From Polyodon spathula (Eukaryota > Chordata > Actinopteri > Acipenseriformes > Polyodontidae): 64,000 bases of DNA. The notes below the pieces were generated by a model, which worked only from the letters and a program-made list of their open reading frames with translations, did no database searches and was not told the origin of the DNA. Shown in pieces: positions 47,115-58,927 of the stretch. Position 1 is the first letter of the stretch. Every line of letters starts with the position of its first letter. The stretch is taken from contig NC_054564.1 of assembly GCF_017654505.1 (NCBI RefSeq), positions 6,928,121-6,992,120 on the forward strand, in the 5' to 3' direction. Made by a program: the position numbers and the translations under genes.

Positions 47115-48167
47115 GTTACCTTTTGTTTTTTTTTCAATTTATCAATGAAACAGAATCGTCATCTCATTGAAGTTACAGGAGGAAAAACTAAAGTGATCTT
47201 GTTTCACAATCAACACTTTTTAAAGAGTTTATTTAAGAAACTGAGTCAGCACGATATAGGGTTAAAGGGGCATCACGTGACCAAAAGTAGAACCCGAAAA
47301 CGAAGAGCCTTAAACATGCCACCCAAAACTTGCTTGAGTCGTTGCATCAGCTTCTTTACTGAACGCCAAAAGGACTGCTGACTGCTGAGGCGTGCTTTTA
47401 AAGAGGCCAGCTCATTTCTCCTCAGGTCTGATCCAGGGGGGACATTCAGTTGCAAATGTGTTGTGATTTGAGGTTGCTTGCCTCGTAGAGACTACAGAGT
47501 GGAAGCGATTTGTTGCTGATGAGACACAGGTTTGACACTGTTTTCACTGAAAGCAAACTCTTCCATTCTGACTTAAAGCCTCATACTTTTGTTTATTACA
47601 TTATTAAACGAACGAGTGTTTCATTCAAAATGATGAAATTCACTTTCAACTGCACATCTGGCTTTCACTCGAGGTGAAATACGCACGCACCAGCGGGCGG
47701 TGTCCAAGGTCATCAGGTGATGAAATGTCCTTGCAGTGAACATGCAGGCTCAAAGAAACAGGAGAGAGAAAGGACAGAAGAAAGAATAATAAACACGAAT
47801 CAATACAGAGAACACAAACAATAAACTCACCGTGGTTATTTTTACTTTTTCTCTTTTCGTTTATTATTCTTTCTTCAGTTTGATCCAGCCGCAAAGTGTG
47901 CGTCACCCAGCATTTCGCTGGGAACCACATGCAGCTCAGCCACCTCTGGTGCATACAGTCATTGCATTCCAACAACTGGAACAGCTGTGGCAGCTAGATT
48001 TCCCCATGAGTCATGGCAGTGTTTCTCCTCTCAGTCTACCTCTTTAACTCTGACTGGGCTTTGTCAGGGTGCTTCCTGCTCTCCTGTATTTCAATGCACA
48101 GGTGTCTTGACCGGCGCAGTGAGGCGATCTCTTCAAAATGAAACCCCTTAAGTATGGTTTGCTTTTC
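47115..48167. other. sequence upstream of the ZMAT4 start-codon exon
   Basis: No further exon recognised. Contains a perfect 18-bp inverted repeat (separate entry) and a second CATGAGTCATGGCAGTG at about 48004 sharing 14 bp (GAGTCATGGCAGTG) with 46490. Confidence 0.45.
47777..47876. repeat. perfect 18-bp inverted repeat, potential stem-loop
   Basis: GAAGAAAGAATAATAAAC (47777-47794) is the exact reverse complement of GTTTATTATTCTTTCTTC (47859-47876), with a 64-base loop. AATAAAC-type sequences occur in the left arm. No duplicated copies of this hairpin were seen elsewhere in the window. Confidence 0.85.
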
Positions 48168-48188
48168 CTCTCTCTCTCTCTCTCTCTC
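48168..48188. repeat. (CT)n tract forming the polypyrimidine tract of the ZMAT4 acceptor
   Basis: About ten CT units end 2 bases before the CACAG acceptor, so the microsatellite itself serves as the polypyrimidine tract. Confidence 0.9.
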
Positions 48189-48193
48189 CACAG

Positions 48194-48295
48194 ATGAAGT
48201 CTACAGAAGTGGAGCAGGAACTGTTTACTGACAGCTACTGCAAAGTGTGCAGCGCCCAGCTTATCTCCGAGTCCCAGAGAGTCGCCCACTATGAG
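48194..48295 (+). CDS. ZMAT4: ZMAT4 start-codon exon (zinc finger matrin-type protein 4)
   Basis: 34 codons from [20 protein letters not shown] to QRVAHYE. This matches the conserved N-terminus of vertebrate ZMAT4, a small nuclear protein of about 230 residues with four matrin/U1-type zinc fingers; that finger class typically binds double-stranded or structured RNA. The exon carries the finger's Cys16, Cys19 and His32, and the fourth ligand His38 is in the next exon. The acceptor (CTCTCCACAG) abuts the ATG directly and the donor is GAG|gtgagg. Phase 0 at both ends. Because the ATG is the first codon of the exon, 5' UTR must come from an upstream exon, supporting a distant promoter. Candidates are 28885-28990 and the unit at 46404-47114. 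Confidence 0.95.
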
Positions 48296-48507
48296 GTGAG
48301 GACACTCGGCTTTCCCGGAGATACTTGATAGAAGAAACCCGGAACGGGGTATCAGCCCAGCCTAGAGCGCTATGTTAATTTCAGTATTAATGTTGAAATT
48401 GGTGAGGATTGTGAAAATGTTCCTGCATTTGCACTGTTTGAAACAGAGGGGACTTTTATTGCAGATTAGTATACAGTTGTAGGGATAAACTCATTTCGTT
48501 GTGCGGG

Positions 48508-48658
48508 GATGGACATTAGACTCCCATTGAATAGCATTCCTGGTTTTACTGTGAGTTTAATAAGACACACCTAAGCTTGTTACCTGTACTCTGTGGCTAA
48601 TCAAGCTTGTATTAAAATCTGGAATCCAAACTGCTATGCAATAGGAGTCTTATTTCCA
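48508..48658. mobile_element. family B foldback MITE
   Basis: Left end ATGGACATTAGACTCCCATT pairs with right end TGCAATAGGAGTCTTATTTCC-type sequence (shown to 20: GCAATAGGAGTCTTATTTCC). Second copy of the 31362-31496 element, about 200 bp inside the ZMAT4 intron. Confidence 0.65.
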
Positions 48659-51600
48659 AGAAAGTTTTCCATACTTAAAATAAGTTCATGCAGACAACAC
48701 CAAGGCTGTGAATATATTGAACTGTCAAGGAAGTATTAGAGGTTAGGAATTATACAAAACCTGATACAGATGATCTTTGACTTTAGTGGATGTGGTGGTG
48801 CCCCAGATTTACAGACGCATTTCACATTGCATAAAAAAGTGGACTAAACCAGATTTGTTTTTGTTTTCATCACACTTGTATTAAGCTGGTGCCAAGCAAC
48901 TTGAAAATCCCATCTCTTTCTATCAGATGAAGATCAAATAGTTGGAAATAAGACTCCAGTCTCAAGACAGTGGCTCCCTGACAGAATGTTGTTTGAAAAG
49001 ATAAAGGAAATGAGTATTATAAAGCAGCCCAGGATCTTTGGATTAAATCCAACACTTAGATATCAGGAGTTAAATAAGCAATGGGTTAGCCTGATTCTCC
49101 TGCATGCATATAACTAGAATTGAGAGCCGCGCTTCTGAATCAGAAATAACAGGTTTCTTTGTAATTTTCCTTTGCTGTGATAAATATTTAAAGGTAAGGA
49201 TTGGGCACATTTTCGTCATTACATGAATATTCATCTTTTGTTTTGGCAATCAATGAAAATCCTGCCACATTAGTGTTATTAGCAGAGGTTATTGACATGT
49301 GTATTTCAGTGCTAAAATCTATGGTGATCTTTATGTATGCTAAATAAGAGAGAGAGCTGGTCTTGTATCCCATTCAACATCCCTTACAGTAAAGTTTAAA
49401 AACACCTCTGGGTATTTAATAGTACTGTTATGTTACTGTAATGCCACATCCGCATCGCTATGGACATTCATTTCATAATGATTAACATGCATTTCGATGC
49501 AGAACAAAATGTAACATTGGGCGCCAAAGACAAAAAGACCAAAGGGCAGTATTTTCACAAATATAGTGTTCGAATGCATCAGCGCACCTTTCGAAAGCTA
49601 CAGTAACAAACAGCTTGCTTTAATGCTGGCTGGAGACTGAAAGTAACCTTCACAATGCAGTTATGCCCGGTTCGGTTCATTTCATTTTTGCCGTCATTTT
49701 ATTTATTTAGTTTTACGCAGCATGCTGCGGAGGAAGGGGAAGAAAAATACTGAGCGCGAACGATTTGTCAGCAATAGACAGGTAGTGATTGTATTTTACT
49801 GCAGATCTCCGACATGTATTCCCTTATATATACAAACTTAATACTGCTTGGATTACTGTAATAAGTATGATCAGTTCAATGTCGCTACAGCAGTTGCTTG
49901 ATTGCAGAGATTGCTAGCACCTAAACGTTTTGGCCCTGGTGCAGTTTAGTGTGTGCAACTGGAAGAATAAAACAAATCAGTTGTACACATTGTAACCCAA
50001 TAATTACACTGCGCTGCCAACCTGCCTAACAGGATGCTGCAGGATTTTCAATTCCAGACCCTACGGAAAATCACGATGCAGTCATTGCTAAATCTTTAGC
50101 ATAATTAGAATGCTCAAGCACAGTAAGCAGGGGTTAGGACCCCCCACAGGGGTCACATAAAGGTCGGTAGGGAGGGGCAGGTGGCAAATCATTCATATCA
50201 CCTACTGCCGCTTAATTATACGGGTCAGTCATTTCTGATTGGGTGTTGCATTTTAGCACAGTGGACCCAAGACATTTCAAATAGCACAGCTGAGCTGACT
50301 TCTTGCAGAGTACAGTGGTCCTGTTAAGCCAGCTGTCTGGTACTGATATGGTGTAGGTGAGCACATCTTATAATATGCCATTTGTATGCAACAAGAAAAC
50401 ACTGCATCTAAATCAAAGTGTTTATCTTAAACCAAACCTGTGAATTTCTGACACTCTGCCAGATCTCCCCCAGTGTGATTCCCACAAAGCACTTTATGGA
50501 TTCTGAAAGCATCTCCTTAGTGCCTGCCCAGGAGCGCTCGCTTGCTAAGTTTCTCGCTTTCCTTTACGGTAATGATATCAACCTTCAAAATGCGTCCGCC
50601 CCTGTCTGTTTTCATTCTGGTGACTCAACTCAATGTGCCATCCTAGGGACAAGACGTCGTTCCGAGCAGAACATTAATGTAATTAACAAGCGCTTTGCTG
50701 ACAACTCTGCGTAACCCAGTTTCGCTAAAAGCAAGTATATGGTAATTTCTATCAGATCTTATCCCCGGGTACAGCTGTCACTTTGCATCCTATGCCAGGC
50801 AGTTTCAAGGGCATTAGCAGGAGGATCTTACTTTTGTACAGCACAGTGCCTGTATTGCTCAAAGGCCTCAGCGGCAGCATTGCCAGTGAGACCCCATTGC
50901 ACACCAGTCTCCAGGGTCTTGGCAGTGATTTCTGTCAGCCAGCCATGTGGAAACGGGCTCCCTGAATCTGATGCAAAGAAGAGGTGATCCAGGGTGGGTG
51001 TCATACAGATAACCCTGGTGAGGGCTAGCACTGGTAGCTATGCATGAAGCCGTCTCACTGAAAGTGGCCAAACGGCCACCATGGGCAGCCAGCCTGTTAC
51101 TGATTTAACCTGACACAAGTGCCAGAAGGTATTTATACTGATAAATACTGATAAATCCTCTCCTGATCACTCGTTTTATCACCAAACTGCTCAATAATGG
51201 GATCCAAGTCATTATTTTACTACTATAACATCTCCAAAAGCTCTGCAAATGTCCGTGATATTCTTTGAGCGCTGGATGTGGACGCAGCTCTCTTCTTTGA
51301 TTGTGTCTGTGTTATCTCTGTGGTGCAGGGGCTATGTGCATTGCTGAGATTCGGCTTCTCTTGGTCTCACTTGGCCATTGAAAGGTTTTCTTTGCTTTTT
51401 CCAGAGAAAAAAACAACTAGAGACATGTGCTTGACGTCTTTTTGATGATGTCGGACAGTCCCACATCGCTCCGAAAAGGGCAAACTGTAACATAGGACCG
51501 CAAAGAGTTAATACTTACCTAAACAACCCATTAAATTCTGTCCTAGGCCTATTGTAGGGTGGTTTGGGGAACTACTTTTGGGACCAAAAACACAAATTAA

Positions 51601-52326
51601 TTTCCTTTACTTAAGGGGGATTCGAACCCAGGCTTCAGGAGGTGAGAGACATGAAAGCTAGTTTTCTGATACAGCACATTTTTTTTTTCTTTTCTGGCAT
51701 TTGGAATATTTGATTGCATCTTCAAATCCTCCCCCCCCTCTTGAGAGCTGAACTCCTGACCCCCATTCTCCTCTGTATATCTGTGGAGCTGGCAAATAAA
51801 AAAAACCTTCCGCTGTACAAAATTCTGTTTTAATAGTTCCTATTTTAGTAAGGAAAACTATTGACGCAGTTTAGAAAGTTTTCAGACTGCTTCCCCTGGG
51901 GGGAGGAAGTTTTTAATAAAGTTTCAAAACTCAAATAATAAACTCCCTTAGGAATGCCAGTACTGTAGGTGCCTACAGAATAAAACTTATCAAACTGTGT
52001 TACAGGCAATTACATTTTTCATTTTGAAAAATCTCTGAATGTAAGAATGCAATAGCCCTTTTTATTCCGTTGTACGGAAATGTTAGTGATTAGAGTGAAT
52101 GGTAGAAAACCAGTTTCCTGAAAGTGACTTTGGCATAAAAGCAGTTGCTAAGGCAACGACCCAGTTGGCCTTGGGTGTAGGATGTTGAATGAATGATAAA
52201 GGATGTGCTAGAAAGTATGGGAAAGGAGACCTATGGGAAACAATTAACCAGAGTAACCTTATAAAAGAGAGTAGTTTGTGGTTGGTTGCACCTGCGTGGA
52301 GTAACAGATGAATATGAACATGTGAA

Positions 52327-53385
52327 CATAAGAACATAAGAAAGGTTACAAACGAGAGGAGGCCATTCGGCCCATCTTCCTCTTTTAGTTGTTAGTAGCT
52401 TATTGATCCCAAAATCTCATCAAGCAGCTTCTTGAAGGATCCCAGGGTGTCGGCTTCAACAACATTACTGGGGAGTTGATTCCAGACCCTCACAATTCTC
52501 TGTGTAAAAAAGTGCCTCCTATTTTCTGTTTTGTATGCCCCTTTATCTAATCTCCAATTGTGACCCGTGGTCCTTGTTTCTTTTTTGCAGGCCGAAAACG
52601 TCCCTTGGGTCGACGTTGTCAGTACCTTTTAGAATTTTTAATACTTGAATCAGATCACCACGTCGTCTTCTTTGTTCAAGACTGAATAGATGCAGTCTGT
52701 ATGTGACATGCCTTTTAAACCAGCAATCATTCTGGTCGCTCTTCTTTGCACTCTTTCTAGAGCAGCGAGGTGACCAAAACTGAACACAATATTCTAGATG
52801 AGGTCTTACTAATGCATTGTAAAGTTTTAACATTACTTCCCTTGATTTCAATTCGACACTTTTCACTATATATATATAATCATTTTGTTGGCCTTTTTGT
52901 ATAGTTTTTTCCACATTCCACACATGAAGACATAAACTCCTAGATCTTTTCCATAGATTCCTTCTTCAATTTCAGTATCTCCCATTTGGTATTTATAATG
53001 CACATTTGTATTGCCTGTGTGCAGTACCTTACACTTTTCTATATTAAATATCATTTGCCATGTGTCTGCCCAGTTCTGAATCTTGTCTAGATCATTTTGA
53101 ATGACCTTTGCTGCTGCAGCAGTGTTTGCCACTCTTCCTATTTTTGTGTCGTCTGCAAATTTAACAAGTTTGCTTACTATACCAGAATCTAAATCATTAA
53201 TGTAGATTAGGAATAGCAGAGGACCTAATACTGATCCCTGTGGTACTCCATTCTGAGGTTTCTCCTCTAATCAGTACTTTCTGTTTTCTACATCTTAACC
53301 ACTCCCTAATCCATGTGCATGCATTTCCTTGAATCCCAACTGCGTTCAGTTTGAGAATTAGTCTTTTACACAACTCATTCTAGTG
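52327..53385 (-). pseudogene. CR1-like LINE, 5'-truncated, with reverse transcriptase domain
   Basis: Read on the minus strand from 53385. First KRLILKLNAVGIQGNACTWI then REWLRCRKQKVLIRGETSEW. After a frame change, GVPQGSVLGPLLFLIYINDL then KLVKFADDTKIGRVANTAAA, the catalytic FADD box. Then DLDKIQNWADTWQMIFNIEK and KDLGV, and finally LYNALVRPHLEYCVQFWSP and RRRRGDLIQVLKILKG. The order is that of L2/CR1-clade reverse transcriptases. The 3' end (left side) has tandem TTCTTATG repeats. A small deletion between SEW and GVPQGS plus a later frame break shows it is inactive. The endonuclease and ORF1 are absent. Same family as 28142-28500. Confidence 0.9.
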
Positions 53386-53935
53386 CTGACAATTATTACT
53401 AGTGATTACAGAAACTAATTAGTCACGTAAGCTTTGAGCCTACTAGAGTAGAGGCATAGAGGTGACACAGACAGGAGCTCCTAATACTTCCAGGTCATTG
53501 GGTAGCATCTAAGGCGTCTCCAGGGAAAGGTAACCTGATCAACTGCCATATCTCTGTTAATACTAGTGGCACATATTTTAGACAATAAACCATTCAATGT
53601 AGGGTCTGGTCTCATCCTTATAGGGTAACAAAGCAGTTCATTCTGTGTTTCCCTTCATTTTGAACTCTTCTGGTATTGATCAGCACATACTGTAGTCCCT
53701 CATGCTTGGCAAAGTAGTAAGAACTTCACTTAACGTTCTGACGTTAGGCCACCCTGCTTTCTTACTGAAACTGGGAAGCTGAAGGACAATTCCTCTGCAA
53801 GGGACACAGCTGTGTAGTCATTGTTTCTGTGGCTCTATCTCTGAGTCCACTTGTTTTTGCCCTTTATATAACTTTCATTTCAATTTGCCATGCTAGTGCT
53901 ATACTTTCACTCTGCCTTATCGTGTCTTAGTGAAT

Positions 53936-54187
53936 TTATTATATTTTATTTAACATCATGTAATCAAAGAAACTACACCATGATATAGTCATAACAGTAG
54001 TACAGTTTTTGAACTGTTACATCTTTTATTTGTTGTTATCATTTTTTCGTTAAGTATATGGAAACCTACAGAGTGGTGTGTAATTCAGTATGATAACGTT
54101 TAACGTTATTCAGCAGGTTTCATTCGACTTCATGAAGCTAAATGAGTTCATTCCGTAGGGTGATGCAAAACATTTGGCCAGAGCTGG
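53936..54187. mobile_element. Tc1/mariner-type MITE, truncated
   Basis: Contains TTTAACATCATGTAATCAAA, CGTTAAGTATATGGAAACCT and ends GATGCAAAACATTTGGCCAG. Immediately left (53890-53935) a family C scrap is visible (ATACTTTCACTCTGCCTTAT). Confidence 0.7.
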
Positions 54188-54892
54188 ACTGTCTCAGGTT
54201 TGCTGTCTTCAGTGAACAATCCTTTTCAACCAATATTCATTTGCATTTAGACCACATCCCATTTCTTATCTGTCAGTACGTCTGAGTTTAGCTGGTCAGA
54301 GCAGTATAATCAGGGGGGACAGTGAGGAAATGTTACAGAAGCATGTGCAGAATCGCAAGCACTAATTTCAGGTCTTAATTAATTACAAAGACAAACACAT
54401 GTGCTGTCGGTTCAGCTGTTTTTTTTTTCTGTTTGTTTGGTTTTTTTGTAAAGCCCGAGGCTCACCTCATGACATGGTTTGCTGCTTATTGATTTTGCCT
54501 AACGATCCCACTATGCTTGGTTGTCAGTTGCTTAGAATGAGGATGTCGCCATGGCAACATATTGTACTTAAAGTCTCTACTAGGTCTATCTAATGTAGTT
54601 CAATACAGCCAAAAACATCACTTTCTGAGTATAACGCAGTGCACCTTTTCAGAGCGTGCTGTCTGGGTTATCTGTTGCGTAAGGGGTGTGCTGTCTACTT
54701 GGGTAATTTTATATTCTATGAGGCATATTATACTGTTTTTTGTTAAGGTTATACTGTATGCACCAGGTGGTATTTTAGACCTAAGGCTATCATGAGTGTT
54801 GTGAACTAGGGGTAGAAAAGATACTATATTTTAACAATAGTTAAAAAAAATGCTCAACTAGTCAAAACCTTAAAAAATAAATAAATAAATAA

Positions 54893-54893
<1 letters not shown>

Positions 54894-54951
<58 letters not shown>
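54894..54951. repeat. (AAAT)n(GT)n(TA)n composite microsatellite
   Basis: A few AAAT units, about 22 GT units and about 6 TA units. Confidence 0.95.
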
Positions 54952-54954
<3 letters not shown>

Positions 54955-55078
54955 GATTAAATCATGTATGTTATGCTCTGAACAATTCGATTTTTGTGCA
55001 ATATCTTTTTTGGCAATGACATTCTCAAGATGAAACAGAAACTCAGAAGTTTTGGTAGCCTCCCCCTCTAAAAACAGT

Positions 55079-55275
55079 TTCCCACAGTAAAATCACAGCA
55101 AAGATTAATAAGGCACGGCAAAGCATAGGCAAGCACTGTACATACTGATAGGTGTGTTAAAGCAAATTGAAAGACATGGCGAACCAGGGTAGACTTGTTG
55201 GCGAACCAGGGTAGACTTGTTAAAATGCAGAGTAAAACCATAGGAGAAACTGCAAAATGAATGGGCAGATTTACT
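55079..55275. mobile_element. family C repeat with internal 22-bp tandem duplication
   Basis: Contains TCCCACAGTAAAATCACAGC, GGCAAAGCATAGGCAAGCAC and the motif GGCGAACCAGGGTAGACTTG twice in tandem (55178-55199 and 55200-55221, 22 bp each, identical). Confidence 0.65.
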
Positions 55276-55966
55276 GTGGTAAACTTTGAAAAGAGGCAAT
55301 CTATTAATGGCTCAGGATTGTGGATGGAAATACCGGCTCTATTTTTATAACCAGAATAGCTTTGGGTTACGCACTGCTTTTACCAAAACACAACATGACA
55401 GAAAAACATCATCTCTTGACAGATTTTGTGTTTCATTGTGTGCCAATCGACATTAATTACACAGCACTGTTACTGCACTTAGGCAAGCAGCCTTACAGTC
55501 ATTCTGAGTAAAGACTGGATTATTAAAACACTGTGATATCTCTCGAGTGCTTTTGTAATCCTAGAATAAAAATAACGAAATAGTCTTGATTGAGCTGTTC
55601 TGACAGCCAACAGCCTGTTCATTAATTAACTTGAGAAATTGTATAAACTTGTACAAAGTAATAGCCTATTATGGAAAACATCAGAAGGCTGTTAATTAAT
55701 ATTGTGAACTACTGTGTTCTTTGTGTTTAAAAAGCACAGTTTTTTGTTTTGTTTTTTTCCACAGGTGTTAATGAAGAATTATTATTAACTGCTTCAAAAC
55801 GTTTACTGCCTTACAGAGCCTGATGCAGAAAAACTGATGAGGCCAGGCTTTGATCACAATATTTTTAAATCCTTTGTTTTAAACATTTTATCATAGTAAG
55901 AAAAAATAAAAAGGTATCATTAAAATAAAATTAAATTCACTATGTATCCTGGCTAATTCTTCTTTC

Positions 55967-55968
<2 letters not shown>

Positions 55969-56034
<66 letters not shown>

Positions 56035-56042
56035 TTTTTTTT
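55969..56042. repeat. (TA)n plus poly(T)
   Basis: About 30 TA units followed by a run of about 12 T. Confidence 0.95.
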
Positions 56043-56483
56043 ATTTGTGGCCCTGTTTTATATCATCTTCAGATTGCAATTATAAAAAAGCTGTGTCTTA
56101 AATTTTGTTAAAGAGTCTGCAGACTTAACACCATCGCGTACAGCAAGGTGGGAGCAAGATATGGAATTGAGCGAGGGTCAAAATCCTGTTTGAAAGAAAA
56201 TGCACAGTGGAAGATTAAGCAGAGGGAGATTTCCAGTGCCATGCTGAATATTGAGATTGCATGTCACTTGATAGTGCTGATAAATGTCCTGCAAGCGAGA
56301 TTCTGGATTACCGTTAATTACAGTAACGGGAAGGACACAGGAATGGCACAGATAGCCGCTAGCTTGTTCATAGATACAGTGCAGTTATCCAGTCTCACTG
56401 ATATTATAGCATGCCATGATCCACAGTCCCGGCTTTCTCAATGAGGCATGGGTTAAGTGAAGGAAGCTTATTTTTGACTGTCC

Positions 56484-56681
56484 CCTTGTTTTTGCATGGT
56501 ATTTTTGCATGCTTTCCCCATGGTTATCCTATGCAAGTCCCATACTTTACCCTGGTTTGCCATGTTTAATATGCTTTACCATACCTCGCTAGTCTTTACA
56601 ATGCTTAACTATGCGTTAATATACTTTCACTGTGATTTATTACACTGCTGTGTTTTTACTAGGGGAACCTTTTTATAAGGG
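56484..56681. mobile_element. family C repeat, near-complete copy
   Basis: Begins CCTTGTTTTTGCATGGTATT, includes CCCATACTTTACCCTGGTTT, TACCATACCTCGCTAGTCTT and TGATTTATTACACTGCTGTG, and ends CTTTTTATAAGGG. It is the uninterrupted reference for the split copy at 35541-36029. Confidence 0.75.
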
Positions 56682-56959
56682 TCCGTATAACATGTAATGT
56701 GATTATCAAAACAGAGCACATCCGCTAATGCGTTTACGCTGTGTACACCAATGTACGTGGTGTTGAATGTGTCTGGGCTTAATGTGGGTTTTGCTCGAAA
56801 CACAACAAAATCAATTTCCTTTCATCTTATTAGCACAATGCAACTTGTGGGTGGTCTTGTAGACGGTTTGAGCAAGAACGCTGAAGACGTTTCACTAAAG
56901 CTTATGCTGCTCCTTAGTCTAATGCTGTGCTATCCAAAGGATATGGCTCACTTACATAT

Positions 56960-57065
56960 TTTGTGAAAAAGATTGACACATTAGTACATTGTAACTATGC
57001 ATAATAACATTGTAACTATGTGTAAGTACACCTGTATTTACTGTGTAATTACAATAATCCATTGT
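56960..57065. mobile_element. family A foldback MITE, right-arm fragment
   Basis: GTACATTGTAACTATGCATA, ATAACATTGTAACTATGTGT and TACACCTGTATTTACTGTG match the right arm of the complete copy at 61963-62280. Confidence 0.65.
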
Positions 57066-58476
57066 GTATCCACCCGTCACATATCCAGCCTGACCGTTTA
57101 TCCTCGCTGATCAAGCTCTTCAGCAATGTTAGATTATTACTGAACAGAGAACATTCGTTTTGAGATTGTAGATCCTCTCAAAGTTTTGGTGCACTGTGTC
57201 GTATGTGCTCCGTGCGCTGGCATTGCTGGTAGTGTCAGGTGAGCTGTTCAGTGTGTCGATATGTAATGAGTCCTGTTCGCCTGCAGGGGGGCGTATCGAC
57301 TTCAACCTCCGTCTGGATCTCCTGCCTGTCACTCAGCAGCAAATGCACGCACCCACACGGCAGACGGCTACCCTATCAAAAGCACTAATACCCTGTATCT
57401 TTCTAAACAAGAGATTTAGGGGAGCGCCCTAATAAAAGCTGAATCTCAAAACAAGAATTGTGTGAATATAGTAATTGTTCCAGCTGTGTATAATGGGATT
57501 TAAAACAGGATTCATTCATCCGACTTTTTACAGATCCACCCTTACTCTAGCCCCACCGCAGTTGGATACGAGATAGATTACCGTATTTTAAATACACAGT
57601 ATTTAGAGACACTTAATGTAAAGTGTCTTTGTTAGCTACAGTTACTAAAATAGGGTTTCCGCTGTTAAATATTATAAGCGTAAACCGGACAAAAACTTTG
57701 TCAACTTCTGCGCTTGCTCCACATTTTTTTGTCCGTTTGGGTAAAGAAGGGTAGACATAGTGAACTTATTAAATCCAGCCTAAAGCCCTTTTAACTTGTG
57801 TTTAACGCAGTAAGCCAGTCAAGGCTTTACTAATGCAGGAATGAACATGCCTGGAATGACACAGACAATGTGAACTTTCCTTCTCATGTTGAAGTCCCAG
57901 CTGACTGGAAGGCTACCTACAGCCTGTGTAGGAGATGCTTGTTACAGTAAATTAGCTGTGTGCATTAGCTCCCTAAACTGTGGGTTTACAGCGCGTAGGG
58001 ATGACGTGGCTGTCAGAATCAAACTCATACATGTCTTGTATTGGAACAGAAGCAGCATGGTATTATTTAAAACAGAACAGAGCATACAATGAATTTATGA
58101 TCAGCAGTTCCTAGGGCAATTACTCAATTTTTTTTTTTGTTAAGGTAAGGTGCTTTGTAGTTCAGAAGCTGCTGTTCCATTCTAGATGCCAATCACAGAT
58201 ATAAGTAAAGCAGACTGGAACAACCAAAATGTCTTTATAATAGTACACACGCTTTACTCTTTATTACCAAGAGTTCCACACTTAATTCATTAGATGTCGC
58301 TTACTCTTTTATAGTATTAGGGATAGGATTTCACAGTGCAGTTTATATTTGTTCTTTCAAGATTGTGGAATAGAACATATTAAAGGTCTTTATATTAGGG
58401 ACCCTTGTTCTGTTGCTCAGTACTGGAACACAGTGGTCATTTTCTGCAAATTGTCATTACAGAAACACAGCCAGTC

Positions 58477-58765
58477 TACAGCTATGGCCAAAAGTTTTAC
58501 ATCATCGCCTTATAGAATTGAACAAATTTTGCTTCATAAAGTCGAATGAAACCTGCTGAATATTGTTGAGTTAGCATATTGAATTGCGTACCGCTTTGCA
58601 GTTTTTCATATACAGTACTGAGAAAAAATATCTGACATTTGACATGCAAATCTAACATAAAATACTGTACTACTATTATGGCTTCCGGTAGACTTTTGCA
58701 ATGTCAATTTGCAGTTTCTTTGATTATGTGATGTTAAATAAAAGATCTAAATTGTATGTAGATCT
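58477..58765. mobile_element. Tc1/mariner-type MITE, left end and interior
   Basis: Starts TACAGCTATGGCCAAAAGTT and follows the 6375-6704 copy through TTATGTGATGTTAAATAAAA. The right terminus is missing. It ends about 160 bp before a ZMAT4 exon. Confidence 0.8.
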
Positions 58766-58927
58766 TGTGGATCGCATGACAGGTCACGTGACCACACACA
58801 TATTCATACATTGAAGCTTCTCCCATTACCAGCGAATGTGAAAGAGTTTGGAATGTATATTTCGATATTTGGGTAACCACATTTCTAAGGCAGATTACCT
58901 TTACGTTGTCCATTTCTTTTCCTTTAG

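Larger units (their letters stand above)
48296..58927 (+). other. ZMAT4: ZMAT4 intron (10,632 bp)
   Basis: Bounded by GAG|gtgagg and ttttcctttag|AGT. It splits the first zinc finger between codons 34 and 35. Contains a family B MITE, an antisense CR1-like LINE, family C and Tc1-type repeats and microsatellites. Intervals 48659-52326 and 57066-58476 hold no recognised exon or repeat beyond short C runs. Confidence 0.9.

Noticed and set aside
46774..47148. 124-codon plus-strand ORF in the LTR-like unit
   Set aside because: It lies between a TATA box and a poly(A) signal, but the hydrophobic Phe/Leu stretch comes from a T-rich run and nothing resembles a known protein.
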